Below the pieces are notes generated by a model that was not told the origin of the DNA, searched no databases, and saw only the letters and a program-made list of their open reading frames with translations. Both the position numbers and the translations under genes were made by a program. Positions 53,375 through 62,160 of a DNA stretch of 64,000 bases are shown piece after piece. Positions within the stretch are counted from its first letter, which is position 1. Every line of letters begins with the position of its first letter. Source of the DNA: Thermohalobaculum sp039184865 (lineage in GTDB: Bacteria; Pseudomonadota; Alphaproteobacteria; Rhodobacterales; Rhodobacteraceae); NCBI GenBank assembly GCA_039184865.1, contig JBCDAV010000026.1:1-64000 (forward strand), read 5' to 3'.

Positions 53375-54350
53375 TGAAATCAGACAAGTCATCCGGGAAG
53401 AAGTCACCCGGAACCAGCTTCGCGAGGTTCTGGAGGAGCCGGAAAAGAAAAAGATCAACTGGGGGCGCCACCCGCTCGTCATCACGGTCGCCGGATTCAT
53501 CTGCACGGCTCTGATCGGAAACACCCTGGAGTCGCGCTTTGCCGAGCGCGACAAGCTGCGGATCGAGCAGGAGCGCATTCTGCATAAGGCCAAAGAGCGC
53601 GAGGAGGAGGCTCTGTCCGACCTGCGCAACTTCGTCGAGCTTGCCTTCGAACGACAGGTTCGGTCCGATCTGGTGCGCTCGGAAATCATTCGCGGCAACA
53701 AGGACGAGGCGATCGCCCGAAAGGCCGCGTATGACGAGGTCTACACCCAATGGAACATCGAGCTTTTCCCGCGGCTCAAGAACCTGCGAACCCTGACCAA
53801 CATCCGACAGGAATATCTGGAGGACGAGCAATCGATATTCGAGAGAGCAGTCGAATACACGATCCTCTCGCGTTTCGGCGCTGCTGACTGGTGCCTGACA
53901 TCTGCCTATGACTTTTCCTATCGATCGGATTTTCCGCATCCGCATGACAGGTCACTGATCCAACAGGGCAACAACTGCGGTGGACAGGGCGCCAACTGGA
54001 CGAGTTACACGCGCAAGAACCGCGACGAGGTTCGCGAATGCATCGGAGGCATCCTCTCTCAAATGATGGTCGAGATCCGTTATCAGGCTGCGACGGTCCT
54101 GGAAGACCCCCCTTCGGAAAAACAGCGCGCCAAACGAGCTGCCGAGGTCGAAGCAAAATTGCGGAAGTCCTGTCCCGTTCTCAGCGCCGAGGAGCAAAAA
54201 GCGGTCCGAGCGGAGGAAGCAAAGCAGCAAGCCGCACGAAGGAAGAAACGCGAAGAGGCCCGCGCCGCGGCGGAGTTGAAGGCCGCTGCAAAGGAGGACG
54301 GTGCAGAAGAGGCGGCATCGAGCGAAACAGAGGCATCGAAGACGGAATGA
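53364..54350 (+). CDS. Membrane-anchored coiled-coil protein in the Moco operon, unknown
   Basis: 328 aa. A short N-terminal cytoplasmic region, one membrane helix at about 37-55 (HPLVITVAGFICTALIGNTL), then a charged coiled coil (56-95), a central domain with several Cys (WCLTSAYDF, NNCGGQGANW, ECIGGILS, SCPVLS) and a Lys/Glu/Ala-rich tail (about 255-328). No recognised family. It overlaps fdhD by 11 nt and mobA by 4 nt (ATGA), so it is translated with them, yet membrane proteins of this kind are not part of known Moco synthesis. Confidence 0.78.
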   Translation: MQADEIRQVIREEVTRNQLREVLEEPEKKKINWGRHPLVITVAGFICTALIGNTLESRFAERDKLRIEQERILHKAKEREEEALSDLRNFVELAFERQVRSDLVRSEIIRGNKDEAIARKAAYDEVYTQWNIELFPRLKNLRTLTNIRQEYLEDEQSIFERAVEYTILSRFGAADWCLTSAYDFSYRSDFPHPHDRSLIQQGNNCGGQGANWTSYTRKNRDEVRECIGGILSQMMVEIRYQAATVLEDPPSEKQRAKRAAEVEAKLRKSCPVLSAEEQKAVRAEEAKQQAARRKKREEARAAAELKAAAKEDGAEEAASSETEASKTE

Positions 54351-54952
54351 CTGTCGCGGGCGTCGTTCTCGCAGGGGGGCTGGCCCGTCGCATGGGCGGT
54401 GGCGACAAGGCGTTGCTGCAGGCAAACGGCAAACCGTTGCTGCAACACGTCATTGACCGGCTTGCCCCTCAGGTGACCGAGATCGCGATCAATGCCAACG
54501 GCGATCCGGACCGGTTCGCGAGCTTCGGCCTCCCGGTCATCGCCGACACTGTCGACGGGTTCGTCGGCCCGCTTGGCGGCGTCCTCGCGGGGATGCGCTG
54601 GGCGGAGGAACGCGGACACAGCCACATCGCCTCGGCGGCTGCGGACACGCCGTTCTTCCCGTCGGATCTGGTCACGCACCTGCACGCGGCGAAGGGCAAC
54701 CAGCCGATTTCCATGGCGGCGACGGACGACCCCGAGCGCGGTCTGACCGAACATCCGACCTTCGCGCTCTGGCCCGTCAATCTGGCCGACGATCTCGAGT
54801 ACGCGCTGACCAAGGGCAATATGCGCAAGGTGATCGTCTGGACCTCGCGCCACGGTTGCGCCCGGGCGGTTTTCGAAGGCGGCGGAATGCCGTTCTTCAA
54901 CGTCAACACGCCGGAGGACCTGGCCGAGGCGGAACGGATCGCAGCGGGATGA
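54347..54952 (+). CDS. mobA: Molybdenum cofactor guanylyltransferase MobA
   Basis: Joins GMP to Mo-molybdopterin to make the bis-MGD cofactor used by formate dehydrogenase and DMSO-reductase-type enzymes. The 201-aa product has the GTP-binding signature VVLAGGLARRMGGGDKALL (5-23), the SAAADTPFFP metal site and the C-terminal FFNVNTPEDL. Start ATG overlaps the previous stop by 4 nt. The whole family length is present. Confidence 0.95.
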   Translation: MTVAGVVLAGGLARRMGGGDKALLQANGKPLLQHVIDRLAPQVTEIAINANGDPDRFASFGLPVIADTVDGFVGPLGGVLAGMRWAEERGHSHIASAAADTPFFPSDLVTHLHAAKGNQPISMAATDDPERGLTEHPTFALWPVNLADDLEYALTKGNMRKVIVWTSRHGCARAVFEGGGMPFFNVNTPEDLAEAERIAAG

Positions 54953-55557
54953 TCATCGCATGGGATTTCGACGGGGTTCTGAACCGGAACCAGGACGCCG
55001 GGCGCTATGTGTGGGAGGCGGATTTCGAGCGCGAAGTCGGCCAGAGCGCGTCGGCTTTTGGCGCCTTTGTCTTTGGACAAAGCCCGCATGTCATCACTGG
55101 CGAGATCGATATTCTGGACCGGCTCGAGGAATGGACCTCGACGGTCGAATGCCGAATGGATGCTCGCGCGATCCTGGACTACTGGCTGGAACAGGATGCG
55201 CGCCCTGACACGGAGATGCTGAGCCTCGTCGACGACCTAAAGCAGGCCGGAGCCCGCCAGATCATCGCCACCAACAACGAGGCGCTCCGCGCGGCCTACA
55301 TCTCGGGGCAGATGGGCATGGCGGCGCGGATGGAGCGCGTGTTCGCATCCGGGCCGATGGGGGTCGCCAAGCCGGACGCTCGTTATTTTCGGCACATCGA
55401 GGAGTCTCTAGACGCCGCGCCGGAGTCGTTCTTCTTCATCGATGACAGATCGGACAATGTCGATGCCGCCATTGACGCCGGTTGGCAGGCTTATCATTTC
55501 ACACCCGGGACACGCGCGGCGCTGATCGAGCGGCTTCAGCCGGGAGGAACCCCATGA
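54949..55557 (+). CDS. HAD-family hydrolase, between mobA and mobB
   Basis: 202-aa haloacid-dehalogenase-like phosphatase. Motif I is WDFDGVLN (nucleophile Asp), motif II IIATNNE, motif III the Lys of GVAKPDARYF, and motif IV FFIDDRSDNVDAA. All catalytic positions are kept. Substrate unknown. ATG start and TGA stop each overlap the flanking mobA and mobB by 4 nt, so it is a fixed member of the operon. A role in processing a pterin or nucleotide by-product is inference. Confidence 0.88.
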   Translation: MIIAWDFDGVLNRNQDAGRYVWEADFEREVGQSASAFGAFVFGQSPHVITGEIDILDRLEEWTSTVECRMDARAILDYWLEQDARPDTEMLSLVDDLKQAGARQIIATNNEALRAAYISGQMGMAARMERVFASGPMGVAKPDARYFRHIEESLDAAPESFFFIDDRSDNVDAAIDAGWQAYHFTPGTRAALIERLQPGGTP

Positions 55558-56063
55558 ACGTCTACGGCGTCGTCGGCTGGAAAAACGCGGGCAAGACCAC
55601 GCTGGTCGAGCGGTTGGTGGCTGAGATCAGTGGTCGCGGCTTCACGGTCTCGACGGTCAAGCACACGCACCACATGGTCGACGTCGACAAACCCGGCAAG
55701 GACAGCCACCGCCATCGCCAGGCGGGCGCGCATCAGGTGATCCTGTCCTCGTCCTCGCGCTGGGCGATCATGACGGAATTGCGCGGTGCACCTGAGACTG
55801 CGCTGGACGACCTTCTGACCCATCTCGCACCCGTCGATCTGGTGATCGTCGAGGGCTACAAGCGCGATGAACACCGCAAGATCGAAGCGTGGCGTGCGGA
55901 AACCGGCCAGCCCTTGATCGCGGTCGATGATCCGACCGTCCGCGCGGTCGCGTCAAACGACGATCCTGCCACGGAGAAGCCCGTGATCGGCTTGGACGAT
56001 ATCCCCGCCATCGCCGATTTCATCCTCGGGGATCTCGGTCTTTCTCTCAGGAAATCGGCATGA
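55554..56063 (+). CDS. mobB: Molybdopterin-guanine dinucleotide biosynthesis protein MobB
   Basis: 169-aa GTP-binding accessory of MobA. P-loop GWKNAGKTTLVERLV (7-21), then TVSTVKHTHH, DSHRHRQAGA and DLVIVEGYK, all family hallmarks. Starts MNVYGVVGWKN at ATG 55554 overlapping the HAD stop by 4 nt; stop overlaps moeA by 4 nt. Confidence 0.95.
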   Translation: MNVYGVVGWKNAGKTTLVERLVAEISGRGFTVSTVKHTHHMVDVDKPGKDSHRHRQAGAHQVILSSSSRWAIMTELRGAPETALDDLLTHLAPVDLVIVEGYKRDEHRKIEAWRAETGQPLIAVDDPTVRAVASNDDPATEKPVIGLDDIPAIADFILGDLGLSLRKSA

Positions 56064-57319
56064 AGGCGCGGCTGCGGGACGATTGCTTCGCGCTCCCACC
56101 GGGCGTTGACTGGACGCCGGTTGACGAGGCCCTCGCGCGCTTGCGGGGCAGCCTGACCTGCGTGACAGACGTCGAGACCGTTCCGATTTCAGCAGCACTG
56201 GACAGGATACTCGCCGCGGACGTTTTTGCGGCGCGCGATAACCCTCCGGCAGCCAACTCCGCGATCGACGGCTACGCATTCGCATGGTCATCGCTTGGTC
56301 CGGACACGGACGCCGAGGCCAATCTTCCGCTGCAGACCGGGCGCGCAGCGGCTGGCCATCCCTTTCGTGGAACCGTGCCGGACGGACACGCTTTGCGCAT
56401 CCTGACAGGCGCGGAGCTTCCGGCGGGAACAGATACGGTCGTCCTGCAGGAGGATGCCAGCGTCGGTGCCGGGCGCGTGCGCTTCCGGCCGCCACGCAAG
56501 TCCGGTGCGAACGCCCGGGGGCGCGGCGAGGATGCAGGGTCAGGTGAGATCGCCCTATCTTCGGGCCGACGACTGGAACCCGAGGACATTGCCCGGCTCG
56601 TGGCAGTCGGCGTTTCCCAGGTGCCGGTGCGCCGTGCCTTGCGGGTGGCCGTGCTGTCGACTGGGGATGAACTCATCCAGGCCGGAGACGAAGCCCCGCA
56701 GGGTGCGATCTACGACGCGAACCGCCCGATGCTGTCGGCTCTGGTCCAACGCTTCGGGTTCGAGACAGTCGATCTCGGCGCCCAGAGCGACCATGCCGAC
56801 GCGATCCGCGCGGCGCTCAACAAGGGTGCCGCTGAATCCGACGCTATTCTGACAACCGGTGGTGCATCGGCGGGCGACGAAGACCATATCTCACAGCTGC
56901 TGCGCACCGAAGGTACGGTGACGACATGGCGGATTGCGGTGAAACCCGGACGGCCGCTGGCGCTGGGTCTCTGGCGCGGCGTGCCGGTGTTCGGCCTGCC
57001 GGGCAATCCTGTGGCCGCCTTCGTTTGCGCGCTGATCTTCGCGCGCCCGGCACTGGCGGCCATGGCGGGTCAGGACTGGCAGGAACCTTTGGCCGTGACC
57101 GTTCCAGCCGCATTCAGCAAGGCAAAGAAACCGGGGCGGCGGGAGTATCTTCGCGCACGCCTTACACCCGAAGGCGCGGCCGAGGTCTTTCGTTCCGAAG
57201 GGTCGGGTCTGATCGGCGGGCTGTCCTGGTCGGACGGACTGGTCGAATTGCCGGACGGTGCAATCGATGTCAGTCCGGGCACGCCCGTGCGCTATCTGCC
57301 TTTTGCGGGTCTGCGCTAA
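56060..57319 (+). CDS. moeA: Molybdopterin molybdenumtransferase MoeA
   Basis: Inserts molybdate into adenylated molybdopterin. The 419-aa product has the MoeA domain order: N-terminal AALDRILAADVFAARDNPPAANSAIDGYA, the central VLSTGDELIQAGDEAPQGAIYDANRPML, TTGGASAGDEDH and GLPGNPVAAFV, then a beta-barrel C-terminal domain. Last gene of the six-gene operon fdhD-unknown-mobA-HAD-mobB-moeA. Convergent with the metal-sensor gene. Confidence 0.95.
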   Translation: MKARLRDDCFALPPGVDWTPVDEALARLRGSLTCVTDVETVPISAALDRILAADVFAARDNPPAANSAIDGYAFAWSSLGPDTDAEANLPLQTGRAAAGHPFRGTVPDGHALRILTGAELPAGTDTVVLQEDASVGAGRVRFRPPRKSGANARGRGEDAGSGEIALSSGRRLEPEDIARLVAVGVSQVPVRRALRVAVLSTGDELIQAGDEAPQGAIYDANRPMLSALVQRFGFETVDLGAQSDHADAIRAALNKGAAESDAILTTGGASAGDEDHISQLLRTEGTVTTWRIAVKPGRPLALGLWRGVPVFGLPGNPVAAFVCALIFARPALAAMAGQDWQEPLAVTVPAAFSKAKKPGRREYLRARLTPEGAAEVFRSEGSGLIGGLSWSDGLVELPDGAIDVSPGTPVRYLPFAGLR

Positions 57320-57367
57320 CCTCGATCAAGAAACGCCGGCGCACCCGGATCGAATGCAATCAGACTT

Positions 57368-57865
57368 CTATCCGCCTGCCCGCTCGCCCTGACGATCGCG
57401 CAGCTTCTGCAGATACATCTCGAGATTGGCGGCAAATTCAGCCCTCTCCGCGTCGGAGAACTCGGTCAGCAGCGAGACGAGATGCTTTTGAACGATGGTC
57501 TGGCGCGATTGTGAACCGTCGCGCCTTGCTTGCAGCGCAACCTCCAGCACATCCGCCGAATAGGGCTGTACGCGGATCGCCTCGACAATCGCCGCCATAT
57601 GATCGACCCGCTTCATGCGCGCGGCGCGCACGTCGTCCCGAATCCCGCGGAAGTGCTCCTTGGTGAAGTCGCGGCGGGCCTCAGGCACAAGCTTGATGAT
57701 CCAGCGGATCTGATTGTCAGCGCCCCGGCGCGGCTCGTCGCGGTTCATCACGTGCCCTGCGTACAGCCCCGCGACCACGAGGTTCGCAGCCAGCGACAGG
57801 ATCAGCAGGATCTTCATCCAGGGCGCGCCGCCGCTCGCGCCCGGTCCGGTCTCGCTGATGCTCAT
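57368..57865 (-). CDS. Periplasmic heavy-metal-sensor (CnrX/CpxP-like) protein
   Basis: 165-aa membrane-anchored periplasmic protein. One N-terminal helix (about 17-40, MKILLILSLAANLVVAGLYAGHV) is followed by a helical bundle containing FTKEHFRGIRDDVRAARMKRVDHM. That is the pattern of the periplasmic heavy-metal-sensor family related to CnrX, ZraP and CpxP. Last gene of the sigma cluster, 25 nt after the anti-sigma gene. It probably senses a metal or envelope signal and controls anti-sigma release. Confidence 0.78.
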   Translation of the reverse strand: MSISETGPGASGGAPWMKILLILSLAANLVVAGLYAGHVMNRDEPRRGADNQIRWIIKLVPEARRDFTKEHFRGIRDDVRAARMKRVDHMAAIVEAIRVQPYSADVLEVALQARRDGSQSRQTIVQKHLVSLLTEFSDAERAEFAANLEMYLQKLRDRQGERAGG

Positions 57866-57890
57866 GAGGTGCCCCCTTCCCCCGCGATGA

Positions 57891-58271
57891 TCACAGGAAA
57901 TCCTCGTTGAACAGGCTCCCGTCGGCCATCTCGAACTGCTCCGTCACCGGCCGCTCGGTCATCGGCAGATCGCCTGGGTCGAGTTCCATCCCGAGGCCGA
58001 CGCCGATCGCAAGCGACAGAGCCATCGCCGCCACGGCACCGCTGGTCCAGCCAAAGAGCGTCTCGAAGATGCCCGGCGCGCGGTGGCTCCGAACCGAGCC
58101 TCCTGCTGCCGGAACCTCATCGACGCGCGGCGCTTGGGCCGCAGCATCGGCGAGCACCCGGGCGACCAGATCCGGTCCCGGTCGTGGCGACCCTTGTTCA
58201 GCCTCGCGCGCGAGCGTCTCCAGCGCGCCATCGAGATCAAACTCGGGGTTGTGTTGCGTTGCGTCAGTCAT
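57891..58271 (-). CDS. Probable membrane anti-sigma factor
   Basis: 126-aa protein with an acidic N-terminal cytoplasmic part (about 1-75), one membrane helix (about 79-98, AVAAMALSLAIGVGLGMEL) and a short periplasmic tail. This is the topology of ECF anti-sigma factors such as CnrY. No ZAS zinc motif is present. ATG 58271 lies inside the sigma gene end (8-nt overlap), the coupling typical of sigma/anti-sigma pairs. Function is inferred from position and topology. Confidence 0.7.
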   Translation of the reverse strand: MTDATQHNPEFDLDGALETLAREAEQGSPRPGPDLVARVLADAAAQAPRVDEVPAAGGSVRSHRAPGIFETLFGWTSGAVAAMALSLAIGVGLGMELDPGDLPMTERPVTEQFEMADGSLFNEDFL

Positions 58272-58845
58272 AACCCAATGCTTCTTTCTCTTCCGACATG
58301 ATTGCGGCGAGCTGACGCCGCGCGCGGGCCAGCAGGCTCTCCACCGCCTCGACCGAACATTCGAGTTCTGCACCGATCTCCGGGTTTGACCAGCCCTCGA
58401 AATGGCGCAGGATCAGCGCCTGGCGTTGGCGTTCCGGCAGCGTCCCGATCGCACGCGAGACCGCAACGCTGGTTTCGCTCTGCGCCATGCGCTCCAAGAC
58501 CGACAGATCCGGGTCGACCGGCTCCGGCGCGTCCTCGACCGGTACCTGAGGCCGCCGCCGGCGCATCCGGTCGATGCAGAGGTTGTGCACGACCCGGTAG
58601 AGCCAGGTCGAAGCCTTGGCCTCGCCCGCCCGCCAGGTCGACGCCTGTTTCCAGAGCTTCAGCATCGCATCCTGTGCAACGTCCTCTGCCTCGACCTGAT
58701 CGCCGAGCATGCGCCACGCCTGCCTCAGCGCTCCGGGCAGCAACCGGTCGGTCAGCTCGCGCGCGGCACTCTGATCGCCGCCGGCAAAGCGGGCGAGCAG
58801 TTCGGCATCGCGTTCGGCGCCGTCTGCATCCGGCGTCACCGCCAT
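58264..58845 (-). CDS. ECF-type sigma-70 factor
   Basis: 193-aa alternative sigma factor. Region 2 (EAEDVAQDAMLKLWKQ, then ASTWLYRVVHNLCIDRMRRR) and region 4 (LPERQRQALILRHFEGWSNPEIGAELECSVEAVESLLARARRQL) are both clear. ATG 58845 is used; a TTG two codons upstream has a better-spaced GGAAGGG and is possible. Second gene of a four-gene cluster: EF-hand, sigma, anti-sigma, metal sensor. Confidence 0.92.
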   Translation of the reverse strand: MAVTPDADGAERDAELLARFAGGDQSAARELTDRLLPGALRQAWRMLGDQVEAEDVAQDAMLKLWKQASTWRAGEAKASTWLYRVVHNLCIDRMRRRRPQVPVEDAPEPVDPDLSVLERMAQSETSVAVSRAIGTLPERQRQALILRHFEGWSNPEIGAELECSVEAVESLLARARRQLAAIMSEEKEALGYD

Positions 58846-58878
58846 CGGCAAGAAACCCTTCCCCCTTGGTCGAACGGA

Positions 58879-59304
58879 TCACCCGCCCGACTTTGTTCTC
58901 TGGCGTTTCTGCCGGTGTTCTCGGATCTCGTCCAGCGTCAATGCGCCGTCACCGTTGACATCCGTCCGCTCGAAGCGGCTCTCGGCCATATCCTCGAACT
59001 CGGTCCGCTCTATCGCGCCATTGCCATTGACGTCCACTCGGGCGAAGCGCTTCGACATCCGCTCATCCGAGCCGCGATTGCCGCGCATGGCTTTCATCTC
59101 GTCCAGCGTCACAGCGCCGTCCTGGTTGACGTCCATCCGCAGGAAGCGGGCTTCCCGAAAAGCGCGCGACTCCTCGATCGAGATCCGGCCATCCGCATCG
59201 GTGTCGACCCGCTCGAACATCCGCTCGGGGCCCTTGCCCACCTGAGCCAGGGCAATACCGCATCCGATTGCGACAAGTCCGGCCGACATCAAAAGTTTCC
59301 GCAT
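58879..59304 (-). CDS. Exported EF-hand calcium-binding protein
   Basis: 141-aa periplasmic protein. Signal peptide about 1-20 (MRKLLMSAGLVAIGCGIALA). Four complete EF-hand loops follow: DTDADGRISIEE, DVNQDGAVTLDE, DVNGNGAIERTE and DVNGDGALTLDE, each with Asp/Asn at 1, 3, 5 and Glu at 12. First gene of the sigma cluster, 33 nt before the sigma factor. ATG 59304 follows AGGAG. It could be the sensor or the regulated target of the sigma system. Confidence 0.92.
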   Translation of the reverse strand: MRKLLMSAGLVAIGCGIALAQVGKGPERMFERVDTDADGRISIEESRAFREARFLRMDVNQDGAVTLDEMKAMRGNRGSDERMSKRFARVDVNGNGAIERTEFEDMAESRFERTDVNGDGALTLDEIREHRQKRQRTKSGG

Positions 59305-59485
59305 GTTTATCTCCTTGGCTCGACAGCATTTCTCATTGGTTTGTTGATCTGATGAACGCGAGCGCACCTGCGTTCCGTCGCCGTGCGACTCGGCTTTTTG
59401 CAGACCATCCGAATTCAAGCGACATGGTGCCGCAAGTCATCGTGCCTACGTGCGCGGTCGAGAACTCGCGCCATATGGTTTTGCC

Positions 59486-59911
59486 ATGTTGTATGAGTCT
59501 GACATCCGTCCGATTGAAGAACCGGAGCCGCGCAACCTGCGTCGGGCGCTGAGCCGTGGTTGGCGTCGGCGCTGCCCGCATTGCGGTGGCGGACCGATGA
59601 TGGACGGATATCTGAAGGTGCGCCGGACCTGCGCATCCTGCGGCGAGAAACTGCATCATCATCGCGCCGACGATCTGCCCGCCTATGCAACGATCTTCAT
59701 CGTCGGCAAGCTCGTGGTCGGCGGCATGTACGCGACCGAACTCGCATGGGCGCCGCCAATGTGGATCCAGATGGCGGTCTGGCCCGTCCTCGCGATCGCG
59801 CTGACACTCCTGATGCTGCCGCGCCTGAAAGGCATGATCGTTGGGATGCAGTGGGCATGGCGCATGCACGGCTTCGGTGCCGACAACGACACGCACAGAT
59901 CTGATCCCTGA
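59486..59911 (+). CDS. DUF983 membrane protein
   Basis: 141-aa protein with a zinc-ribbon-like N terminus (RRRCPHCGGGPMMDGYLKVRRTCASCGEKL, two CxxC pairs) and two membrane helices (about 70-92 and 95-115). This is the DUF983 pattern; function unknown, though members often lie near cytochrome oxidase or Nudix genes. The start is uncertain: ATG 59486 is used, a GTG at 59450 is possible; neither has a good site. Confidence 0.85.
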   Translation: MLYESDIRPIEEPEPRNLRRALSRGWRRRCPHCGGGPMMDGYLKVRRTCASCGEKLHHHRADDLPAYATIFIVGKLVVGGMYATELAWAPPMWIQMAVWPVLAIALTLLMLPRLKGMIVGMQWAWRMHGFGADNDTHRSDP

Positions 59912-59979
59912 CGTCTGCGTCTGGACACGCGCTGGCGGTTTCACCATAGTCCCGCGGCTTGGAGCAACGGGATCCCCTC

Positions 59980-60660
59980 ATGACAGACCAGCCTCGCAAG
60001 GATGCAATCCGCAATGCCGCGACGATCGTTCTGGTGCGCCGGGACAGCGGAGCGCCGCGCGTCCTCATGGGGCAACGTGGGAAAGCCGCCGCCTTCATGC
60101 CGAACAAGTTCGTCTTTCCGGGCGGTGCCGTCGACCCACAGGACGCACTAGTCACACCGCAAGTGCCGGCTTCGGACCGGGTTCGCGACAAGCTCGGTGT
60201 CCGGGCCGATGCAGAGCTGGCCGATGCGCTGCCGATGACGGCGATCCGAGAGCTCTGGGAAGAAACCGGTCAGGCGCTTGCCGTGACCGAGGGCGACGCG
60301 CCCGAAGCACCGCCCAGCGAATGGGCCGGATTCTACGACGCGGGTCACAGACCGAACGCGGGCGCGCTCGATTTCGTTTTTCGTGCAATTACACCGCCGG
60401 GCCGCCCACGCCGGTTCGATGCTAGATTCTTTCTGGCAGATGGCGCCGCCCTGCACGGAGATCCCGACGACTTCTCGGGCGCGGAGGACGAACTGAGCCA
60501 TCTGAGTTGGTTGACGCTCTCCGAGGCGCGCGGGCTCGATCTGCCGTTCATCACTGAAGTGGTGCTGGCAGAGGTCGAGGCGCGGCTTTCCTCGCCCGAT
60601 CCGCGCCCGATCCCGTTTTTCTACCACGCCGAGGGCAATTCCCACATCGATCAGATCTGA
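59980..60660 (+). CDS. Nudix hydrolase
   Basis: 226-aa soluble hydrolase of nucleoside-diphosphate-linked compounds. Nudix box: FPGGAVDPQD, then AIRELWEETG, with catalytic Glu residues intact, followed by the typical DFVFRAITPPGRPRRFDARFFL. It resembles the group acting on CoA or related diphosphates, but the substrate is not determined. ATG 59980; GGAG lies rather far upstream (16 nt). Confidence 0.9.
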   Translation: MTDQPRKDAIRNAATIVLVRRDSGAPRVLMGQRGKAAAFMPNKFVFPGGAVDPQDALVTPQVPASDRVRDKLGVRADAELADALPMTAIRELWEETGQALAVTEGDAPEAPPSEWAGFYDAGHRPNAGALDFVFRAITPPGRPRRFDARFFLADGAALHGDPDDFSGAEDELSHLSWLTLSEARGLDLPFITEVVLAEVEARLSSPDPRPIPFFYHAEGNSHIDQI

Positions 60661-60672
60661 GGTCCGCCCAAG

Positions 60673-61863
60673 GTGCAGATCACGCGACGCGATGTGCTGA
60701 ACTGGTCTGCGCCGATCTCGGCGATGGCCGTCGTCTCGGTCGGACTGTCGATGTCCGTTCCGCTCTTCGCGCTGTTGATGGAGCGTCAGGGCGCGAGCGG
60801 CGCCGAGATCGGCCTCAACCACACCATGGCCGCCGTCGCGATGGTGGCAAGCGCGCCGCTGTTGCCGCGCATCCTCGCGCGCACGGGGATCGTTCCGCTC
60901 ATGCTGGTTTCGGTGGCAGCGCTGGCGGTCGTCTTCCTCGTCATCCCGCTCTGGTCGTCGCAGATTTGGTGGGGTGCGTTGCGCTTGGTTTTCGGCACCG
61001 CTGCAACCGCCCTGTTCTTCACCTCGGAGTTCTGGCTGATGAGCACAGCCCCCGACGAGTTGCGCGGGCGGCTCGTCGGCATCTACGCGGTTGTCCTGTC
61101 GGCGAGCTACATGGTCGGGCCGCTCATGCTCACGGCCACCGGCGTGAACGGCGCCCTGACTTTCATCGCCCCCGCAGCCTTCGTCCTGATATCGAGCCTG
61201 CCGATCGTCCTCGGCCGTCGCGAGGCGCCGCCGTCCCGCTCCGAGGAGCGCGCGCCCGTTCTGGCAATCCTGACTTTCTTCCGCAGCGACCCGATGGTGC
61301 TGTGGGCGGTGGTGCTGTTCGGCGTGATCGAGTTCGGAGCCATGGGCCTGATCAGCGTCTGGGCCATGCGCACGGGCTACGAGGAAACGACGGCGGTTCA
61401 GATGGTCTTCTGGCTGGCCTTCGGTTCGCTGGCGTTCCAGTTGCCGATGGGCTGGGCCGCCGACCGGTTCGACCGCCGCAAACTGCTCGTCGCCGCTGCG
61501 ATCGTATCTGTCGTCATGCCCTTCGTCGTCATCGAGTTCGGCGCGAACCCTTCCCTCGCAGCTGCCGCGATCTTCGTCTGGGGCGGCATGGCCGTCGCCT
61601 TCTATTCACTGGGCCTCACCGAGCTTGGCGCGCGCTATCGCGGAGAGATGCTGGCCCGCGGAAACGCCGCATTGGTCCTCGCCTACGGCATCGGCGCCCT
61701 GGTCTCGCCCGGGGCATTCGGGGTCGCGATGGACGCCATACCGCCGGACGGCGTTCTGTGGGCCGCTGCGGCTGCTGCGCTGGCCTACCTGATGCTCGCG
61801 ATCGTCCGACTGCGCCGACGACGCCCCGCCGGGGTTGACTCCAGCGGCGAAATGGGTAGGTAG
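60673..61863 (+). CDS. MFS transporter
   Basis: 396-aa polytopic membrane protein with about twelve helices in two halves and a central cytoplasmic loop (REAPPSRSEERAP, about 184-196). The pattern PDELRGRLVGIY and WAADRFDRRKLLV matches major-facilitator loop motifs (the latter is motif A-like DRxxRR). Substrate unknown; probably drug or metabolite efflux. It starts with GTG at 60673, 12 nt after the Nudix stop. Confidence 0.88.
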   Translation: MQITRRDVLNWSAPISAMAVVSVGLSMSVPLFALLMERQGASGAEIGLNHTMAAVAMVASAPLLPRILARTGIVPLMLVSVAALAVVFLVIPLWSSQIWWGALRLVFGTAATALFFTSEFWLMSTAPDELRGRLVGIYAVVLSASYMVGPLMLTATGVNGALTFIAPAAFVLISSLPIVLGRREAPPSRSEERAPVLAILTFFRSDPMVLWAVVLFGVIEFGAMGLISVWAMRTGYEETTAVQMVFWLAFGSLAFQLPMGWAADRFDRRKLLVAAAIVSVVMPFVVIEFGANPSLAAAAIFVWGGMAVAFYSLGLTELGARYRGEMLARGNAALVLAYGIGALVSPGAFGVAMDAIPPDGVLWAAAAAALAYLMLAIVRLRRRRPAGVDSSGEMGR

Positions 61864-61929
61864 CGGTTCTCGAATTTCCGCGCCGCTTTTGCGCGCGCCG
61901 GGCCTGCGCCCGAAACATGGAGAACTGGG

Positions 61930-62097
61930 ATGGCCAAGCCAACCACCGTCAAAATTCGCCTTAACTCGACCGCCGGAACCGGCCACTTCTATGTGACCAA
62001 GAAGAACTCGCGGACGATGACCGACAAGATGGTCGTGCGAAAATACGATCCGGTCGCGCGCAAGCATGTCGAGTACAAGGAAGGCAAAATCAAATAA
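61930..62097 (+). CDS. rpmG: Ribosomal protein bL33
   Basis: 55-aa basic ribosomal protein, MAKPTTVKIRLNSTAGTGHF to VEYKEGKIK. The family block YVTKKNSRTMTDKMVVRKYDPVARKH is intact. It is the Cys-free form, lacking the zinc-binding CxxC of the alternative L33. ATG 61930 with ATGGAGAACTGGG upstream. Followed 24 nt later by a strong terminator. Monocistronic or last of the Nudix-MFS-rpmG run. Confidence 0.96.
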   Translation: MAKPTTVKIRLNSTAGTGHFYVTKKNSRTMTDKMVVRKYDPVARKHVEYKEGKIK

Positions 62098-62121
62098 CCC
62101 GCGTCAGAACGGGTGCTATAG

Positions 62122-62148
62122 GGCGGCCTTCGGGCCGCCATTTTTTTT
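62122..62148 (+). terminator. Strong Rho-independent terminator after rpmG
   Basis: 7-bp G+C stem GGCGGCC / GGCCGCC with stable TTCG loop, then A and eight T residues. Textbook intrinsic terminator, 24 nt after the rpmG stop. Confidence 0.95.
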
Positions 62149-62160
62149 GCGCGTGGCGCC

